Shown in pieces: positions 42,269 through 51,712 of a stretch of 64,000 nt of DNA; within the stretch, counting starts at the first letter, position 1; each line of letters begins with the position of its first letter. Source of the stretch: Puia dinghuensis (GTDB lineage Bacteria > Bacteroidota > Bacteroidia > Chitinophagales > Chitinophagaceae); the NCBI RefSeq assembly GCF_014642875.1, contig NZ_BMJC01000002.1, positions 62,001 to 126,000 on the forward strand. The letters are read 5' to 3'. The notes under the pieces are model-generated. The model ran no database searches. It was given only the letters and a program-made list of their open reading frames with translations, and was not told where the DNA came from. A program made the translations under genes and the position numbers.

Positions 42269-42808
42269 ATGTTTATGAAGAAGTATATAGCTCCCCTCGC
42301 CGCTCTCCTGCTCCTCACCGGTAGCGCCTTCGCCTTCATCGCGGCAACGAACTGGCAGATCGCCGATGGCTACAACATCGCCTTCAGCAGCGACGACGCC
42401 GGCGGCATCTTCAAGGGGTTTAAAGGCACCATCGCCTTCGACGAACAGAATCCGGCCGCATCTAAATTCGATGTGACCATCGACGTTGCCACCGTCAACA
42501 CCGGCAACGGATTGCAAAACAAACATCTCAAAAGCGACGAATGGTTAGATGCGACAAAATATCCCACGATCCACTTCGTCTCTAAAAGCGTCGCCAAAAC
42601 CGCCAACGGTTACCAGGTCACCGGCGACCTGGCAATGCACGGCGTCACCAAGGCTATCACCTTCCCGTTCACCTTCAAGAAGACTGGCACTGGCGGCACC
42701 TTCGCTGGTTCGTTCACCGTCAACCGCAACGATTTCAAAGTGGGCAAACCCGGCGGGGAAGTAGGCGAATCGATCAAGATCGACGTTTCCGTCCCCGTCA
42801 CCAAATAG
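42269..42808 (+). CDS. YceI-family periplasmic protein (second copy)
   Basis: 179 residues with a signal peptide (MKKYIAPLAALLLLTGSAFA); the start is the ATG at 42269 or that at 42275, two residues later. The mature domain repeats the YceI pattern: WQIADGYNIAFSSDDAGG, VTIDVATVNTGNGLQNKHLKSDEWLDATKYPTIHF and DFKVGKPGGEVGESIKIDV. It diverges clearly from the first copy, so the pair is old. It may bind a different lipid or quinone. Confidence 0.92.
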   Translation: MFMKKYIAPLAALLLLTGSAFAFIAATNWQIADGYNIAFSSDDAGGIFKGFKGTIAFDEQNPAASKFDVTIDVATVNTGNGLQNKHLKSDEWLDATKYPTIHFVSKSVAKTANGYQVTGDLAMHGVTKAITFPFTFKKTGTGGTFAGSFTVNRNDFKVGKPGGEVGESIKIDVSVPVTK

Positions 42809-42831
42809 GCTGAAAACACAAACACCGATAC

Positions 42832-43221
42832 ATGTTTAAGAAAGCATTATTACTGGGCCTCATCTCCGGCATACTCGCAGGCATCGCCGGCATCGTCTAC
42901 GCCAGAATCTACTATAAGATCAATGAGGCAGATTTTTCCAAGATCGTCGGAACCATCCGCATCCTGGCCTCGAGCCTGTTCGGCGGCGTACTTGCAGCCA
43001 TCGGTTACACCGTTGCGGACAAGCTGCTAAAGGCAAAAGGAGAGATCGTGTTCAACTTGCTCTTCACCCTGCTCAGCTTCGCCAGCCTGCTGTTGCCCAT
43101 CGGCTTCAAACTGCCCCTGGACATGCAAACCCCCGAACTCTTCCCCGGCATGGTCATCCCCATGCACTTCTTTCCGGCCCTCGGCTGGTATACGCTAAAG
43201 CCATTGTTTATAAAAAAATAG
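42832..43221 (+). CDS. Small four-TM membrane protein of unknown family
   Basis: 129 residues: hydrophobic segments at about 4-24, 42-63, 72-90 and 104-120, with charged loops. Starts MFKKALLLGLISGILAGIAG, which could also be read as an uncleaved signal. No motif recognised; resembles small Bacteroidota membrane proteins found at the end of YceI operons. It is 23 nt after the second yceI on the same strand and followed by a strong terminator, so it is the last gene of the TetR-controlled run. Confidence 0.8.
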   Translation: MFKKALLLGLISGILAGIAGIVYARIYYKINEADFSKIVGTIRILASSLFGGVLAAIGYTVADKLLKAKGEIVFNLLFTLLSFASLLLPIGFKLPLDMQTPELFPGMVIPMHFFPALGWYTLKPLFIKK

Positions 43222-43278
43222 AAATTTTGTAGAAAGGCTTTTCAAAAGCGAGGCATTAACCAATAATCACAACCATGA

Positions 43279-43312
43279 CCCGGGCGCACCTTAGCACCCG
43301 GGTTTCTTTTTA
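43279..43312 (+). terminator. Rho-independent terminator of the nitroreductase-yceI run
   Basis: Two CCCGGG arms (43279-43284 and 43297-43302), inner GC pairs with one mismatch, then TTTCTTTTT. Lies 58 nt past the stop of the small membrane protein. The remaining sequence to 43517 holds no recognised gene, only C-rich sequence and the leader of the response regulator gene. Confidence 0.75.
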
Positions 43313-43517
43313 TCCACATCCCGCCCGCATCCATTGCATCTTCCCGCCGTCCCCGCATTCCAACACCCGCGGCCGGCATCCCTCCCCAGTCAGCCGCACC
43401 AGGCGCCTGGCGCCGCTCCACACCCCACCCCACTCATACGCATCCCACCCCCGGGGTCTCCCCCATCCCAATTGCTGGCACAAGATTTTCAGCAACTATG
43501 TATAACAATCAACCAGT

Positions 43518-43955
43518 ATGAAAAAAAGGGTATTGATATTGGACGATGATGTAGACATCCTGCAGATCTGCACCATCGTCCTCCGCAAAAAAGGCTACGA
43601 CGTGCAGACCCTAAACAGCTCCAACCAGGTGGTCAGCCAGGCAGCGCTCTACCACCCCGATGTCATCCTGATGGACAACTGGATCCCGGGCCCCGGCGGC
43701 ATAGAAGCAACCCGCCTGCTCAAGCTGGACCCCGAAACGCTGGACATTCCCGTCATTTTCTTCAGCGCCAACAGCAACATCACAGAGTTGGCCCGCGAAG
43801 CCCAGGCCGACTACTTCCTCCAAAAACCATTCGACATCGCCACCCTCGAAGCCATCGTACAAATGGCCGTCAAAAAAGACGTGGGATCTCCCAAACAGCA
43901 GCCCGACGTCCAACCCTCCCCACCATCGCCATCGACCCCACACCCTGCCAGATAA
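43518..43955 (+). CDS. Single-domain response regulator
   Basis: 145 residues: a receiver domain only, with acidic pocket DDD (9-11), phosphoacceptor Asp53 in VILMDNWIPG and conserved Lys in FLQKPFDI. The last 25 residues are Pro/Ser-rich and disordered. No output domain, so it acts as a phosphorelay element or by protein contact. The hybrid kinase at 45282-46751 lies 1.3 kb away on the opposite strand and is a possible partner; unproven. Confidence 0.93.
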   Translation: MKKRVLILDDDVDILQICTIVLRKKGYDVQTLNSSNQVVSQAALYHPDVILMDNWIPGPGGIEATRLLKLDPETLDIPVIFFSANSNITELAREAQADYFLQKPFDIATLEAIVQMAVKKDVGSPKQQPDVQPSPPSPSTPHPAR

Positions 43956-44048
43956 CTGGACTACCTCCTTTCTTTCCTCCAGGTAGTCCACCACCCCTTG
44001 CACATCGGGATAAACGACCCATCTTTGCAGGGTAAAAACCCCCATCGC

Positions 44049-45281
44049 ATGTCAACAGCTACTGCTCCACTGACCGCCACTACCACCATTCCCGCACAAG
44101 CCGGCCGCTCCCGGCGGGTAGCGTCTATCGATCTGCTCCGAGGTCTCGTCATGATCATAATGGCCCTCGACCACGCCCGCGATTATTTTAATAACAGCGC
44201 CTATCTCTACGACCCGACCGATCTGTCAAAGGCTTCGCCGGCGCTGTTCCTCACCCGCTGGATCACCCACTATTGCGCGCCGATCTTCATGCTCCTGGCC
44301 GGCGTCGCCGCCTGGCTCTATGGAAATAAGAACGGGCGCAAAGCCGTCTCCTTCTTCCTGCTCACCCGCGGCGCCTGGCTCATCTTTATCGAACTGTTCG
44401 TCGTCACCGTCGCCTGGACCTTCAACGTCCACTTCACCTTCTATATATTACAGGTCATCTGGGCCTTCGGCGCCACCATGGTCATCCTCTCCGCGCTCGT
44501 CTATCTCAGCAGACCCATGCTGCTCGCCACTGCCCTCCTCCTCATCTGCACCCACAACCTCCTCGACGGCATCCATGTCCCGGGTAACGGCCTCGACGCC
44601 GTCGGCTGGTCCGCCCTCCACGAGTTTCATTTCTTCTCCTACCCGCACTTCAGCTTTGTCATCGGCTATCCTATCCTGCCCTGGTTGGGTATCCTCACCA
44701 TCGGATACTATCTCGGTCAGCTATATGCACCGGATGTCGACCCCGCCCGGAGAAAAAAGACCCTGCGCAACCTCGGCCTCTTCTCCATCGGCGCCTTCAT
44801 CGTCATCCGCGCTATCAATCACTATGGCGACCCCTCCCCCTGGTCCGTCCAACACAACGCCCTCTACACCGTCCTGTCCTTTATCAATGTCACGAAATAT
44901 CCGCCCTCGCTGTGCTATATCCTGATGACCCTCGGACCAGCCTTTCTTTTCCTCGCATACACCGAACGTCCGCTGAACAAGTTCGCCTCGGCTATCTCCG
45001 TCTTCGGCCGCGTCCCCTTCTTCTATTATATCCTGCATATCTATATCTTCCACGGCATCGCTGTCCTCGCCGCCATGAGCCAGGGACACCCCGCCTCGGA
45101 CATGACCAACATCACCGCCTGGGTCACCAGCAATCCCCGGCTAAAAGGCTATGGCTTCGATCTCTGGGTCGTCTACGCAGTGTGGATCATCGTCGTACTG
45201 GCGCTCTATCCGCTTTGCAAACGCTTCGACGCCTACAAACGCAGTCACCAGGCGCAACAAAAATGGCTGAGCTATCTATAG
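44049..45281 (+). CDS. DUF1624/heparan-alpha-glucosaminide acetyltransferase-like membrane protein
   Basis: 410 residues from the ATG at 44049 (MSTATAPLTATTT); a start 51 nt earlier is less likely. About ten membrane helices. The motif RRVASIDLLRGLVMIIMALDHARDYF opens the domain, and HYCAPIFMLLAGVAAWLYG follows. A relative of the NagX-like gene at 28174-29283, but of a different subfamily. It probably transfers an acyl group across the membrane to a sugar or glycolipid (inferred from family). It abuts the convergent hybrid kinase stop. Confidence 0.9.
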   Translation: MSTATAPLTATTTIPAQAGRSRRVASIDLLRGLVMIIMALDHARDYFNNSAYLYDPTDLSKASPALFLTRWITHYCAPIFMLLAGVAAWLYGNKNGRKAVSFFLLTRGAWLIFIELFVVTVAWTFNVHFTFYILQVIWAFGATMVILSALVYLSRPMLLATALLLICTHNLLDGIHVPGNGLDAVGWSALHEFHFFSYPHFSFVIGYPILPWLGILTIGYYLGQLYAPDVDPARRKKTLRNLGLFSIGAFIVIRAINHYGDPSPWSVQHNALYTVLSFINVTKYPPSLCYILMTLGPAFLFLAYTERPLNKFASAISVFGRVPFFYYILHIYIFHGIAVLAAMSQGHPASDMTNITAWVTSNPRLKGYGFDLWVVYAVWIIVVLALYPLCKRFDAYKRSHQAQQKWLSYL

Positions 45282-46751
45282 TCAGCCAACTGAAAGTGGA
45301 ACGGAAAAATAGAAAGCAGACCCCTCCCCCGGCTCGCTCTCCACTCCGAATTCTCCTTCATGCCGCCGGATGATCTCCGCACAGATATACAACCCGATAC
45401 CCAATCCCTGAAACCGGTTGGCCGATTCCTCCACCCGGTAAAACTTACTGAAGATATCGGCCTGGTGGTCCTTGCGGATGCCGATACCATAGTCCCGCAC
45501 CTCCACAAAAAGCCGGCCATCCGGCTTCACCACCGTCGCGATGTCGATCTCCTTTCTGTCAGGCGAATACTTCACCGCATTGGTGAGGTAATTGATGATC
45601 ACCTGTTCTATCCGCGTCTCATCTCCATATAGTTCTACATCGGCCGTCCCCTTCCGCGTGATGTGATAGTCCGGATAGGTCTGCTGTATCATCTCGATGG
45701 CATTGGACAGCATCGCCTCGAAAGAAAATAATTTCTTGTTGAATTTCAGTTTCCCGCTCTCGATCTTGGAAAGATCGAGCAGCTCTACTATCAGGTTGTC
45801 GAGTTTGCGCACCTGCGCGAGTGCCCGTTCTACATATTGCTTGGTGGGGTTTCCGGTCGAAATGCTGCGATCGAGCAGCTGCATATACGCCTTGATGGTC
45901 GTCAACGGGGTCTTCAGCTCATGACTGGCAATGCTGATAAACTCATCCTTCCGCTTCACGGCCTGCTTCTGATCTTCGATGTCGGTAAACGTACCCACCC
46001 ATTTGACGATGGTCTCGCCTTCCCGGATAGGCATGGCCCGCAACAGGTGAAACCGGTATTGCTCGGAGTCGATGCGCCGCACGCGGATCTCCAGCTCCAA
46101 CGCCTCACCCATCGCCACCGTCCTGGCCCACACCCGCGGAAGATCGGCATCATCAGGATGCGTAAACGGGAATTCCTGTTTCGAAGGGGCATAGTTCAAC
46201 CATTGCTCGTTGACAAACTCGATCTGTCCGTCGGCCCGGGTCGTAAACGCTACCTGCGGAAGCGACTCGAGGATGGAATGAAGCTCTCCCGCCCGCTCCT
46301 GCAGCTCCCCTTCCATCTTCTTGCGATACTCGATCTCGCTGCGCAGACTGGTCTCGATACGGTTCAACTCCCGGTTCTGCTCATACAACCGATAGAAAGT
46401 CTTCACCTTTAACAAAAGGATATCCGCATCGATAGGCTTGGTGATATAATCGATGCCCCCCGAACTATAACCTTTGGTGATAAATTTCTTCTCGGTACTG
46501 ACAGCGGAAAGAAAAAGTATCGGGACATCCCGGGCCTTACTGTAACCACTGATCGCTTCGGCAACCTCAAATCCATCCATGCCGGGCATCTGTACATCCA
46601 CGATAATAAGTGCATAGGATTGCCGGAGTATCTTTTTCAACGCTTCTTCTCCACTCAGCGCCGTATCGGTAGGAAACGAATGTAATTCAAGGATGGTCTT
46701 GAGTGAAAGAATGTTTTCAGGTTTGTCATCGACAATCAGGATCATCCCCAA
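45282..46751 (-). CDS. Hybrid sensor: receiver - PAS - histidine kinase
   Basis: 489 residues: receiver (about 1-118, phosphoacceptor Asp52 in LIIVDVQMPGMDGF), a short coiled coil (125-155), a PAS domain (about 158-262, ending FTDIEDQKQA), HisKA with His277 in FISIASHELKTPLT, and HATPase (about 385-488, GLGIGLYICAEI). No membrane helix, so cytoplasmic. A receiver at the N-terminus suggests it takes part in a phosphorelay, receiving its phosphate from another kinase. It stands alone on the minus strand between the acyltransferase and the Mla operon. Confidence 0.93.
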   Translation of the reverse strand: MGMILIVDDKPENILSLKTILELHSFPTDTALSGEEALKKILRQSYALIIVDVQMPGMDGFEVAEAISGYSKARDVPILFLSAVSTEKKFITKGYSSGGIDYITKPIDADILLLKVKTFYRLYEQNRELNRIETSLRSEIEYRKKMEGELQERAGELHSILESLPQVAFTTRADGQIEFVNEQWLNYAPSKQEFPFTHPDDADLPRVWARTVAMGEALELEIRVRRIDSEQYRFHLLRAMPIREGETIVKWVGTFTDIEDQKQAVKRKDEFISIASHELKTPLTTIKAYMQLLDRSISTGNPTKQYVERALAQVRKLDNLIVELLDLSKIESGKLKFNKKLFSFEAMLSNAIEMIQQTYPDYHITRKGTADVELYGDETRIEQVIINYLTNAVKYSPDRKEIDIATVVKPDGRLFVEVRDYGIGIRKDHQADIFSKFYRVEESANRFQGLGIGLYICAEIIRRHEGEFGVESEPGEGSAFYFSVPLSVG

Positions 46752-46831
46752 AAGTAACCTATTATCTCATCGCCGTTCGCTTCGCAGCTGTGGAACTATT
46801 TCCCCAATTTTCACAAAAAATAACATGCCAA

Positions 46832-46850
46832 ACGCCGCTGGAAGCGGCGT
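46832..46850 (+). other. Hairpin in the Mla operon leader
   Basis: ACGCCGC-tggaa-GCGGCGT, seven perfect pairs, 54 nt before the mlaE-like ATG. No T tract follows on either strand, so it is a leader hairpin or a protein site, not a terminator. Confidence 0.35.
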
Positions 46851-46903
46851 GGATTGATAATTGAATCCTATAGTATGAACACTAACTTAACCAATTCAGT
46901 ACG

Positions 46904-47668
46904 ATGCAGCCTTTCCTGCACCGATATCAAACCTTCTTCCATCAGGCCGGTGATCTCACCGCCTTCATGCTCCGCTTCTTCCGGGAAGTGGTGAAGCCCC
47001 CTTTTGAGTGGCGGGAGATCTTCTATCAATGCTACCTGGTCGGCTACAAATCCACCTTGCTCATCGGGCTCACCGGCTTTATCATGGGCGCTGTGCTCAC
47101 CATCCAAACACGGCCTTCCATGGCAGGCTTCGGCGCAGTCTCCCTCATCCCGGGCATGATCGCAGTCTCCGTCGTAAGAGAGATCGGACCGATGATCACG
47201 GCGCTCATCTGCTGTGGAAAGATCGGGTCGCGGATGGGCGCAGAGCTCGGTTCAATGCGCGTCACCGAACAGATAGACGCCATGGAAGTCTCGGCAATAA
47301 ATCCCTTCCACTTCCTGGTGGTCACGCGCACAGTGGCGACCACGCTGATGATCCCGCTGCTCACCATCCTCACCGACGGCATCGCGCTCTTCGGCGGCTA
47401 CCTCGCCATGAACATTCATGATGTTACCTCCCTGAGGCATTTCTTCACAGCAGGAATGGCCCACCTGGATTTCGTCGATATCTTCCCGGCAGTGATAAAG
47501 AGCTTCTTCTTTGGTTATGTCATCGGCATCATCGGCTGCTACAAGGGCTATCACGCCAGCCGGGGGACGGAAAGCGTCGGTATTGCAGCCAACAGCGCGG
47601 TAGTGGCGTCCTCGCTGGCAGTGTTCATCATCGATATGATCGCAGCCCAGATCACCGATCTTTTATAA
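46904..47668 (+). CDS. mlaE: MlaE-type permease of an ABC lipid transport system
   Basis: 254 residues. The MlaE/permease (DUF140) fold: about five helices, with LIGLTGFIMGAVLTIQTRPSMAGFGAVSLI and ELGSMRVTEQIDAMEVSAINP, the glutamate-rich cytoplasmic motif that contacts MlaF. It begins a three-gene operon E-F-D (9-nt gap, then 17-bp overlap). In E. coli the Mla system moves phospholipids between the membranes to maintain outer-membrane asymmetry; the same is inferred here, with the cautions that direction and MlaB/C partners are not seen in this window. Confidence 0.92.
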   Translation: MQPFLHRYQTFFHQAGDLTAFMLRFFREVVKPPFEWREIFYQCYLVGYKSTLLIGLTGFIMGAVLTIQTRPSMAGFGAVSLIPGMIAVSVVREIGPMITALICCGKIGSRMGAELGSMRVTEQIDAMEVSAINPFHFLVVTRTVATTLMIPLLTILTDGIALFGGYLAMNIHDVTSLRHFFTAGMAHLDFVDIFPAVIKSFFFGYVIGIIGCYKGYHASRGTESVGIAANSAVVASSLAVFIIDMIAAQITDLL

Positions 47669-47676
47669 GTAACCAT

Positions 47677-48528
47677 ATGGACCAGACAAACAATACCATA
47701 TCCCCCACTACCGACCGCGCGGTCCAGCCACAGGTAGAAAAACTGCCTGCCAATGGCCAACAACCCGTCATCGTCGTCCGCGGCCTGACAAAATCCTTCG
47801 GCGAGCATGAAGTTCTGCACAGCATCAGCCTGCACGTCAAAAAAGGGGAAAACCTGGTCGTCCTTGGTAAGTCGGGATCGGGAAAATCGGTGTTCATCAA
47901 ATGCCTGGTACGACTGGAATGGCCCGACTGCGGCACGATCAGCATCCTCGGCAAAGACCTCGATTCGCTCAACTACCAGGAGACCAACGACCTGCGCATC
48001 CGCATCGGCTTCCTCTTCCAAAACGCGGCACTCTATGACTCGATGACCGTCCGTGAGAACCTTGCCTTCCCCCTGCGACAACACAAAAAGAGAATGTCTG
48101 CTAAAAAAAAAGAAGCCCTTATCCTGGAAATGCTCGACAACGTAGGGCTCGTCGACTCCATCGACCAGCTCCCCTCCAAACTATCCGGTGGCCAGGTCAA
48201 ACGCATCGGCCTGGCCCGCACGCTCATCCTGCAGCCCGAGGTCATGCTCTACGATGAGCCGACAACAGGACTCGACACCATCACCGCCAAAGAGATCAGC
48301 GAGCTCATCGTTAAAATGCAGAAGAAATACCATATTTCCTCCATCATCATCACCCATGACATGATCTGCGCCGGCATCACCGCCGATCGCATCATCATCC
48401 TGAGGGACGGCATCGTGTATGCCGAAGGCAGCTATGCGCAGCTGGAAAACTCGCAGGATGAATGGATAAGGTCTTTCTTCGACTTTTCCGACAACATAAA
48501 TACAGCTCAAAATGCCACAGGAAAGTAA
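47677..48528 (+). CDS. mlaF: MlaF-type ABC ATPase
   Basis: 283 residues. Walker A GKSGSGKSVF, signature LSGGQVKR, Walker B VMLYDEPTTGLD, H-loop THDM. The N-terminal 28 residues are a polar extension before IVVRGLTKSF. It is 9 nt after mlaE and overlaps mlaD by 17 bp, so all three are translated together. It supplies ATP hydrolysis for the lipid transporter. Confidence 0.93.
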   Translation: MDQTNNTISPTTDRAVQPQVEKLPANGQQPVIVVRGLTKSFGEHEVLHSISLHVKKGENLVVLGKSGSGKSVFIKCLVRLEWPDCGTISILGKDLDSLNYQETNDLRIRIGFLFQNAALYDSMTVRENLAFPLRQHKKRMSAKKKEALILEMLDNVGLVDSIDQLPSKLSGGQVKRIGLARTLILQPEVMLYDEPTTGLDTITAKEISELIVKMQKKYHISSIIITHDMICAGITADRIIILRDGIVYAEGSYAQLENSQDEWIRSFFDFSDNINTAQNATGK

Positions 48529-49225
48529 CTATAAATGGAAACTGGGACTCTTCGCCATCGCCGCGCTGGTCGTCGCCATCGCCGGCATTTATTATATCGG
48601 CAAACAACGAAATAAATTTGGCTCGGTGCTGCACATCAGCGCTCTGTTCAGCTCCGTCAACGGCCTCAAAGTGGGCAATAATGTCCGCATCAGAGGCATC
48701 GACGTGGGCACCGTAGACGGTATCCAGCTCATCACCGACTCCACCGTACAGGTGCAGATGGTCATCCAGAAAAAAGTCCAGCACTTCATCCGCAGGGACG
48801 CAATGGCAAGCATCGGCACCGAGGGTCTCATGGGGGATAAAGTGGTCTCCATTCTCGCCGGCACTCCCGACACCCCCACCATACGTGAGGGCGACACGTT
48901 GGCCGCCCGCCAGCCCATCGAGACCGACGCCATCATCTCGAGCCTGAAGACCTCCGCCGACAACGCAGCCATCATCACCGCCAACCTCGCCAACATTTCC
49001 ACCCGCATCAGCAACGGCAAGGGCGCCCTTGGCAAACTGCTGCACGACACCGCCCTCTCATCCAATATCAGCGCCACGGTGAAAAACCTGAAATCCGGCA
49101 GCAAGAAGCTGGACGAGAACATGGAAGCAGCACAGCATAACTTCCTGTTCCGCGGCTTCTTCCGCAAGAAGGAAAAAGAAAAGAAAAGAAAGGAGGATTC
49201 CGTCAAAGAAGCCCAGCATCGCTAA
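48512..49225 (+). CDS. mlaD: MlaD/MCE-domain lipid-binding protein
   Basis: 237 residues with one N-terminal membrane helix (about 11-28, LGLFAIAALVVAIAGIYYI) and an MCE domain (about 38-117, SALFSSVNGLKVGNNVRIRGIDVGTV). The C-terminal part (120-205) is helical with a basic Lys/Glu-rich tail. MCE domains assemble into hexameric rings that shuttle lipid through the periplasm. It is the last gene of the operon and abuts the convergent FtsX permease gene. Confidence 0.92.
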   Translation: MPQESNYKWKLGLFAIAALVVAIAGIYYIGKQRNKFGSVLHISALFSSVNGLKVGNNVRIRGIDVGTVDGIQLITDSTVQVQMVIQKKVQHFIRRDAMASIGTEGLMGDKVVSILAGTPDTPTIREGDTLAARQPIETDAIISSLKTSADNAAIITANLANISTRISNGKGALGKLLHDTALSSNISATVKNLKSGSKKLDENMEAAQHNFLFRGFFRKKEKEKKRKEDSVKEAQHR

Positions 49226-49231
49226 TCCCTA

Positions 49232-51685
49232 CTACTCCATCTTTAAACTTTGCACCGGGTTGGCCATCCCCGCCCTCACCGCCTGGAAACCTATCGTCAC
49301 CAGCGTAATGAGCAGCGTTGACACAAACGTCACCGCGAAGACCATCCAGTCTATTGGCACCCGGTAGGCAAAATCCTGCAGCCACTGATGCATGATCATC
49401 CATGCCACCGGCGAAGCGATCACCATGGCGATGCCCACCAGCTTCAAAAAGTCTTTCGACAAAAGCATCACGATACCCGCTACACTCGCTCCCAACACCT
49501 TGCGGATACCGATCTCCCGGATACGTTGCTCCGCACTGAAACTGGCCAGTCCAAAAAGCCCAAGACAGGAGATGAGGATGGCCATCACCGTGAAATAACC
49601 GATCATCGCCGACAGCCGTTCTTCCGCGGCATAATTCTTCTGGAAATCTTCATCGAGAAAGGAATATTCAAAAGGCTCGTCGGGGTCTACCTTGTGCCAG
49701 GCCGCACCAAGCGAAGAAAGCAGCGGCCCCGGCGCTCCCGGTCGGGCATGAACGATGAGATAGCTGTTCATACTCCGGTTGCGCAACAAAGCATAGGGCG
49801 CCACGGTGGTATGCAGGTCTTCAAAATGAAAGTCCCGGACGACACCGATCACCTCGAACCGGTTGGTCATACCCTGGAAAGCACTGTTCACCCATGCGCC
49901 GATAGCCGCCTGCGGTGTAGCGAACCCAAACGCCTTGACCGCGCTCTCATTGAGGATGATGCGGCCGCTGCTGTCTGCCGGAAAATCCCGGGAGAACAGC
50001 CTGCCGGCTGCCATCTGCAGCCCCAGCGTGGAGGAATAGTCATAGTCTACATAATTCAGCTGGACACGCCTGCCCGTCTGCGGATTGTCCCCATCCTTGT
50101 ACATCATATTGTCCGAAGGATTGATGATCCCCGGATAATAAGCCGCCCCACCGGTACCCAACACCGAGCTGTTGCGTTTGAACTCGGTCTCCAGCGCCGC
50201 ACATTTCTCCTTGGCCACGGATCCACGCAACGGGATGACGATCTGCGACTCCTTGTTAAAACCAAGATCCTGGCTGCGGAGAAATTTCATCTGGTCGTTG
50301 ATGACGACAGTGGAAACGATCAGCGTTACTGAGATGATGAACTGGAAGATGACAAGCCCTTTTCGCAGCGAAGCGGCTGCGAGTGAATTCGAAAATTTCC
50401 CCTTCAGCACCTTGGCCGGCTGGAAAGAAGAAAGATAAAAGGCCGGGTAAAGCCCCGCCAGCAAACCCGCAAAAACCGCCAGCGCCAGGAATCCGGCAAG
50501 CATCGGCAGACTGTCGGCAACCGTAAACGAGAGATTCCTCGCCGTCATCATGCTGAAGGCGGGAAGCAACAGGACAGTAAACGCCCACGCCAACCCAAAC
50601 GCTATGATGCTCATCAGCACGGACTCGCCCAGGAATTGCCCGATCAACGATCCCTTTACTGCCCCCAACACCTTGCGGATGCCCACTTCACTGCTCCGCT
50701 TTGCCGACCGCGCCGTGGCAAGGTTCATAAAATTGATACAGGCAATCAATAACGTAAACACCGCAATGGAAGCCAATATATACAGGTAGGCCTTGCTCCC
50801 GGGCGGGGTGACATTGCTCTTTATATCGCTGCGCAGGTGGACATCCCTCACCGGCACCAGCATTTCCCGCTTTCCATAACCATAGACCTTGAGGTCCTTC
50901 CCCGCATACTTATCGATAAAGGCGGGCAGCTGCGCTTCCAACGCCGCCGGGCTGGTGCCGGATTTTAGCTTCAGATAGAGGACGAACATATTGTTAGTCG
51001 CAAAATCGTTCTCCTGACGGTGATAAAAGTTGTCCATATCCCCGCCTTTCATGCTCATAAAAAAATTCGCCGCGATATGCGAGGGCGCTTTCATCGGCCG
51101 GAAGACGCCCTTGACGGTAAGCACATGATCGCCATACATTCCACTGCTCACATGGATCACCTTGCCAACAGCGGGCGCAGCCCCAAACAGCTTATGAGCT
51201 ATCTCCTCCGAAACGACGATGGCGGCCGGCATATCCAACGCCGTACCCGGATCGCCCTCGATAAAATGATAAGTAAACAGCCGAAAGAAGGTGGAATCCG
51301 CCAAAAAACCCTTGTCCTCATAAAAAGCTACCGGTATCGCGCTCCCCTGCCGGTATTCCAGCATCGTCTTATCCTCGAAGAGGGACAACGGCAGCAGCCT
51401 GGCCGTATGCTCCACCTCGGGAAAATCCCGTTGAAGGGTCGGTCCCATGGGCCAGGGCGTCGCCGGCAGTATCTCATCTTTATGTTGGAATTGGAAGACC
51501 GTCGCCACCTCGTATAAGTCCTTTACATCTTTCTGATAGGCGTCATAGCTCAGCTCGTGCTTCAGGTAGATCGAGATAAGCATGCAACAGGTGAGACCCG
51601 CGGCAAGTCCGAAAATATTGATGAAGGAAAATATCTTGCTCTTCATCAGGTTGCGCCACGCGATCTTGAAGTAATTGATGATCAT
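49232..51685 (-). CDS. FtsX/MacB-like ABC transporter permease
   Basis: 817 residues from the ATG at 51685; a GTG 6 nt upstream is possible. Same architecture as the permease at 13760-16198: TM1, MacB_PCD periplasmic domain, three helices with SEVGIRKVLGAVKGS, a second half, and the closing REIGIRKVLGASVAG loop and helices. The two proteins clearly share ancestry but are not recent duplicates. Regulated by an upstream dyad and a GG-N10-GC element shared with the other copy. Substrate unknown. Confidence 0.93.
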   Translation of the reverse strand: MIINYFKIAWRNLMKSKIFSFINIFGLAAGLTCCMLISIYLKHELSYDAYQKDVKDLYEVATVFQFQHKDEILPATPWPMGPTLQRDFPEVEHTARLLPLSLFEDKTMLEYRQGSAIPVAFYEDKGFLADSTFFRLFTYHFIEGDPGTALDMPAAIVVSEEIAHKLFGAAPAVGKVIHVSSGMYGDHVLTVKGVFRPMKAPSHIAANFFMSMKGGDMDNFYHRQENDFATNNMFVLYLKLKSGTSPAALEAQLPAFIDKYAGKDLKVYGYGKREMLVPVRDVHLRSDIKSNVTPPGSKAYLYILASIAVFTLLIACINFMNLATARSAKRSSEVGIRKVLGAVKGSLIGQFLGESVLMSIIAFGLAWAFTVLLLPAFSMMTARNLSFTVADSLPMLAGFLALAVFAGLLAGLYPAFYLSSFQPAKVLKGKFSNSLAAASLRKGLVIFQFIISVTLIVSTVVINDQMKFLRSQDLGFNKESQIVIPLRGSVAKEKCAALETEFKRNSSVLGTGGAAYYPGIINPSDNMMYKDGDNPQTGRRVQLNYVDYDYSSTLGLQMAAGRLFSRDFPADSSGRIILNESAVKAFGFATPQAAIGAWVNSAFQGMTNRFEVIGVVRDFHFEDLHTTVAPYALLRNRSMNSYLIVHARPGAPGPLLSSLGAAWHKVDPDEPFEYSFLDEDFQKNYAAEERLSAMIGYFTVMAILISCLGLFGLASFSAEQRIREIGIRKVLGASVAGIVMLLSKDFLKLVGIAMVIASPVAWMIMHQWLQDFAYRVPIDWMVFAVTFVSTLLITLVTIGFQAVRAGMANPVQSLKME

Positions 51686-51712
51686 AAACACCGAATTGAT
51701 TGATCATCCCCG

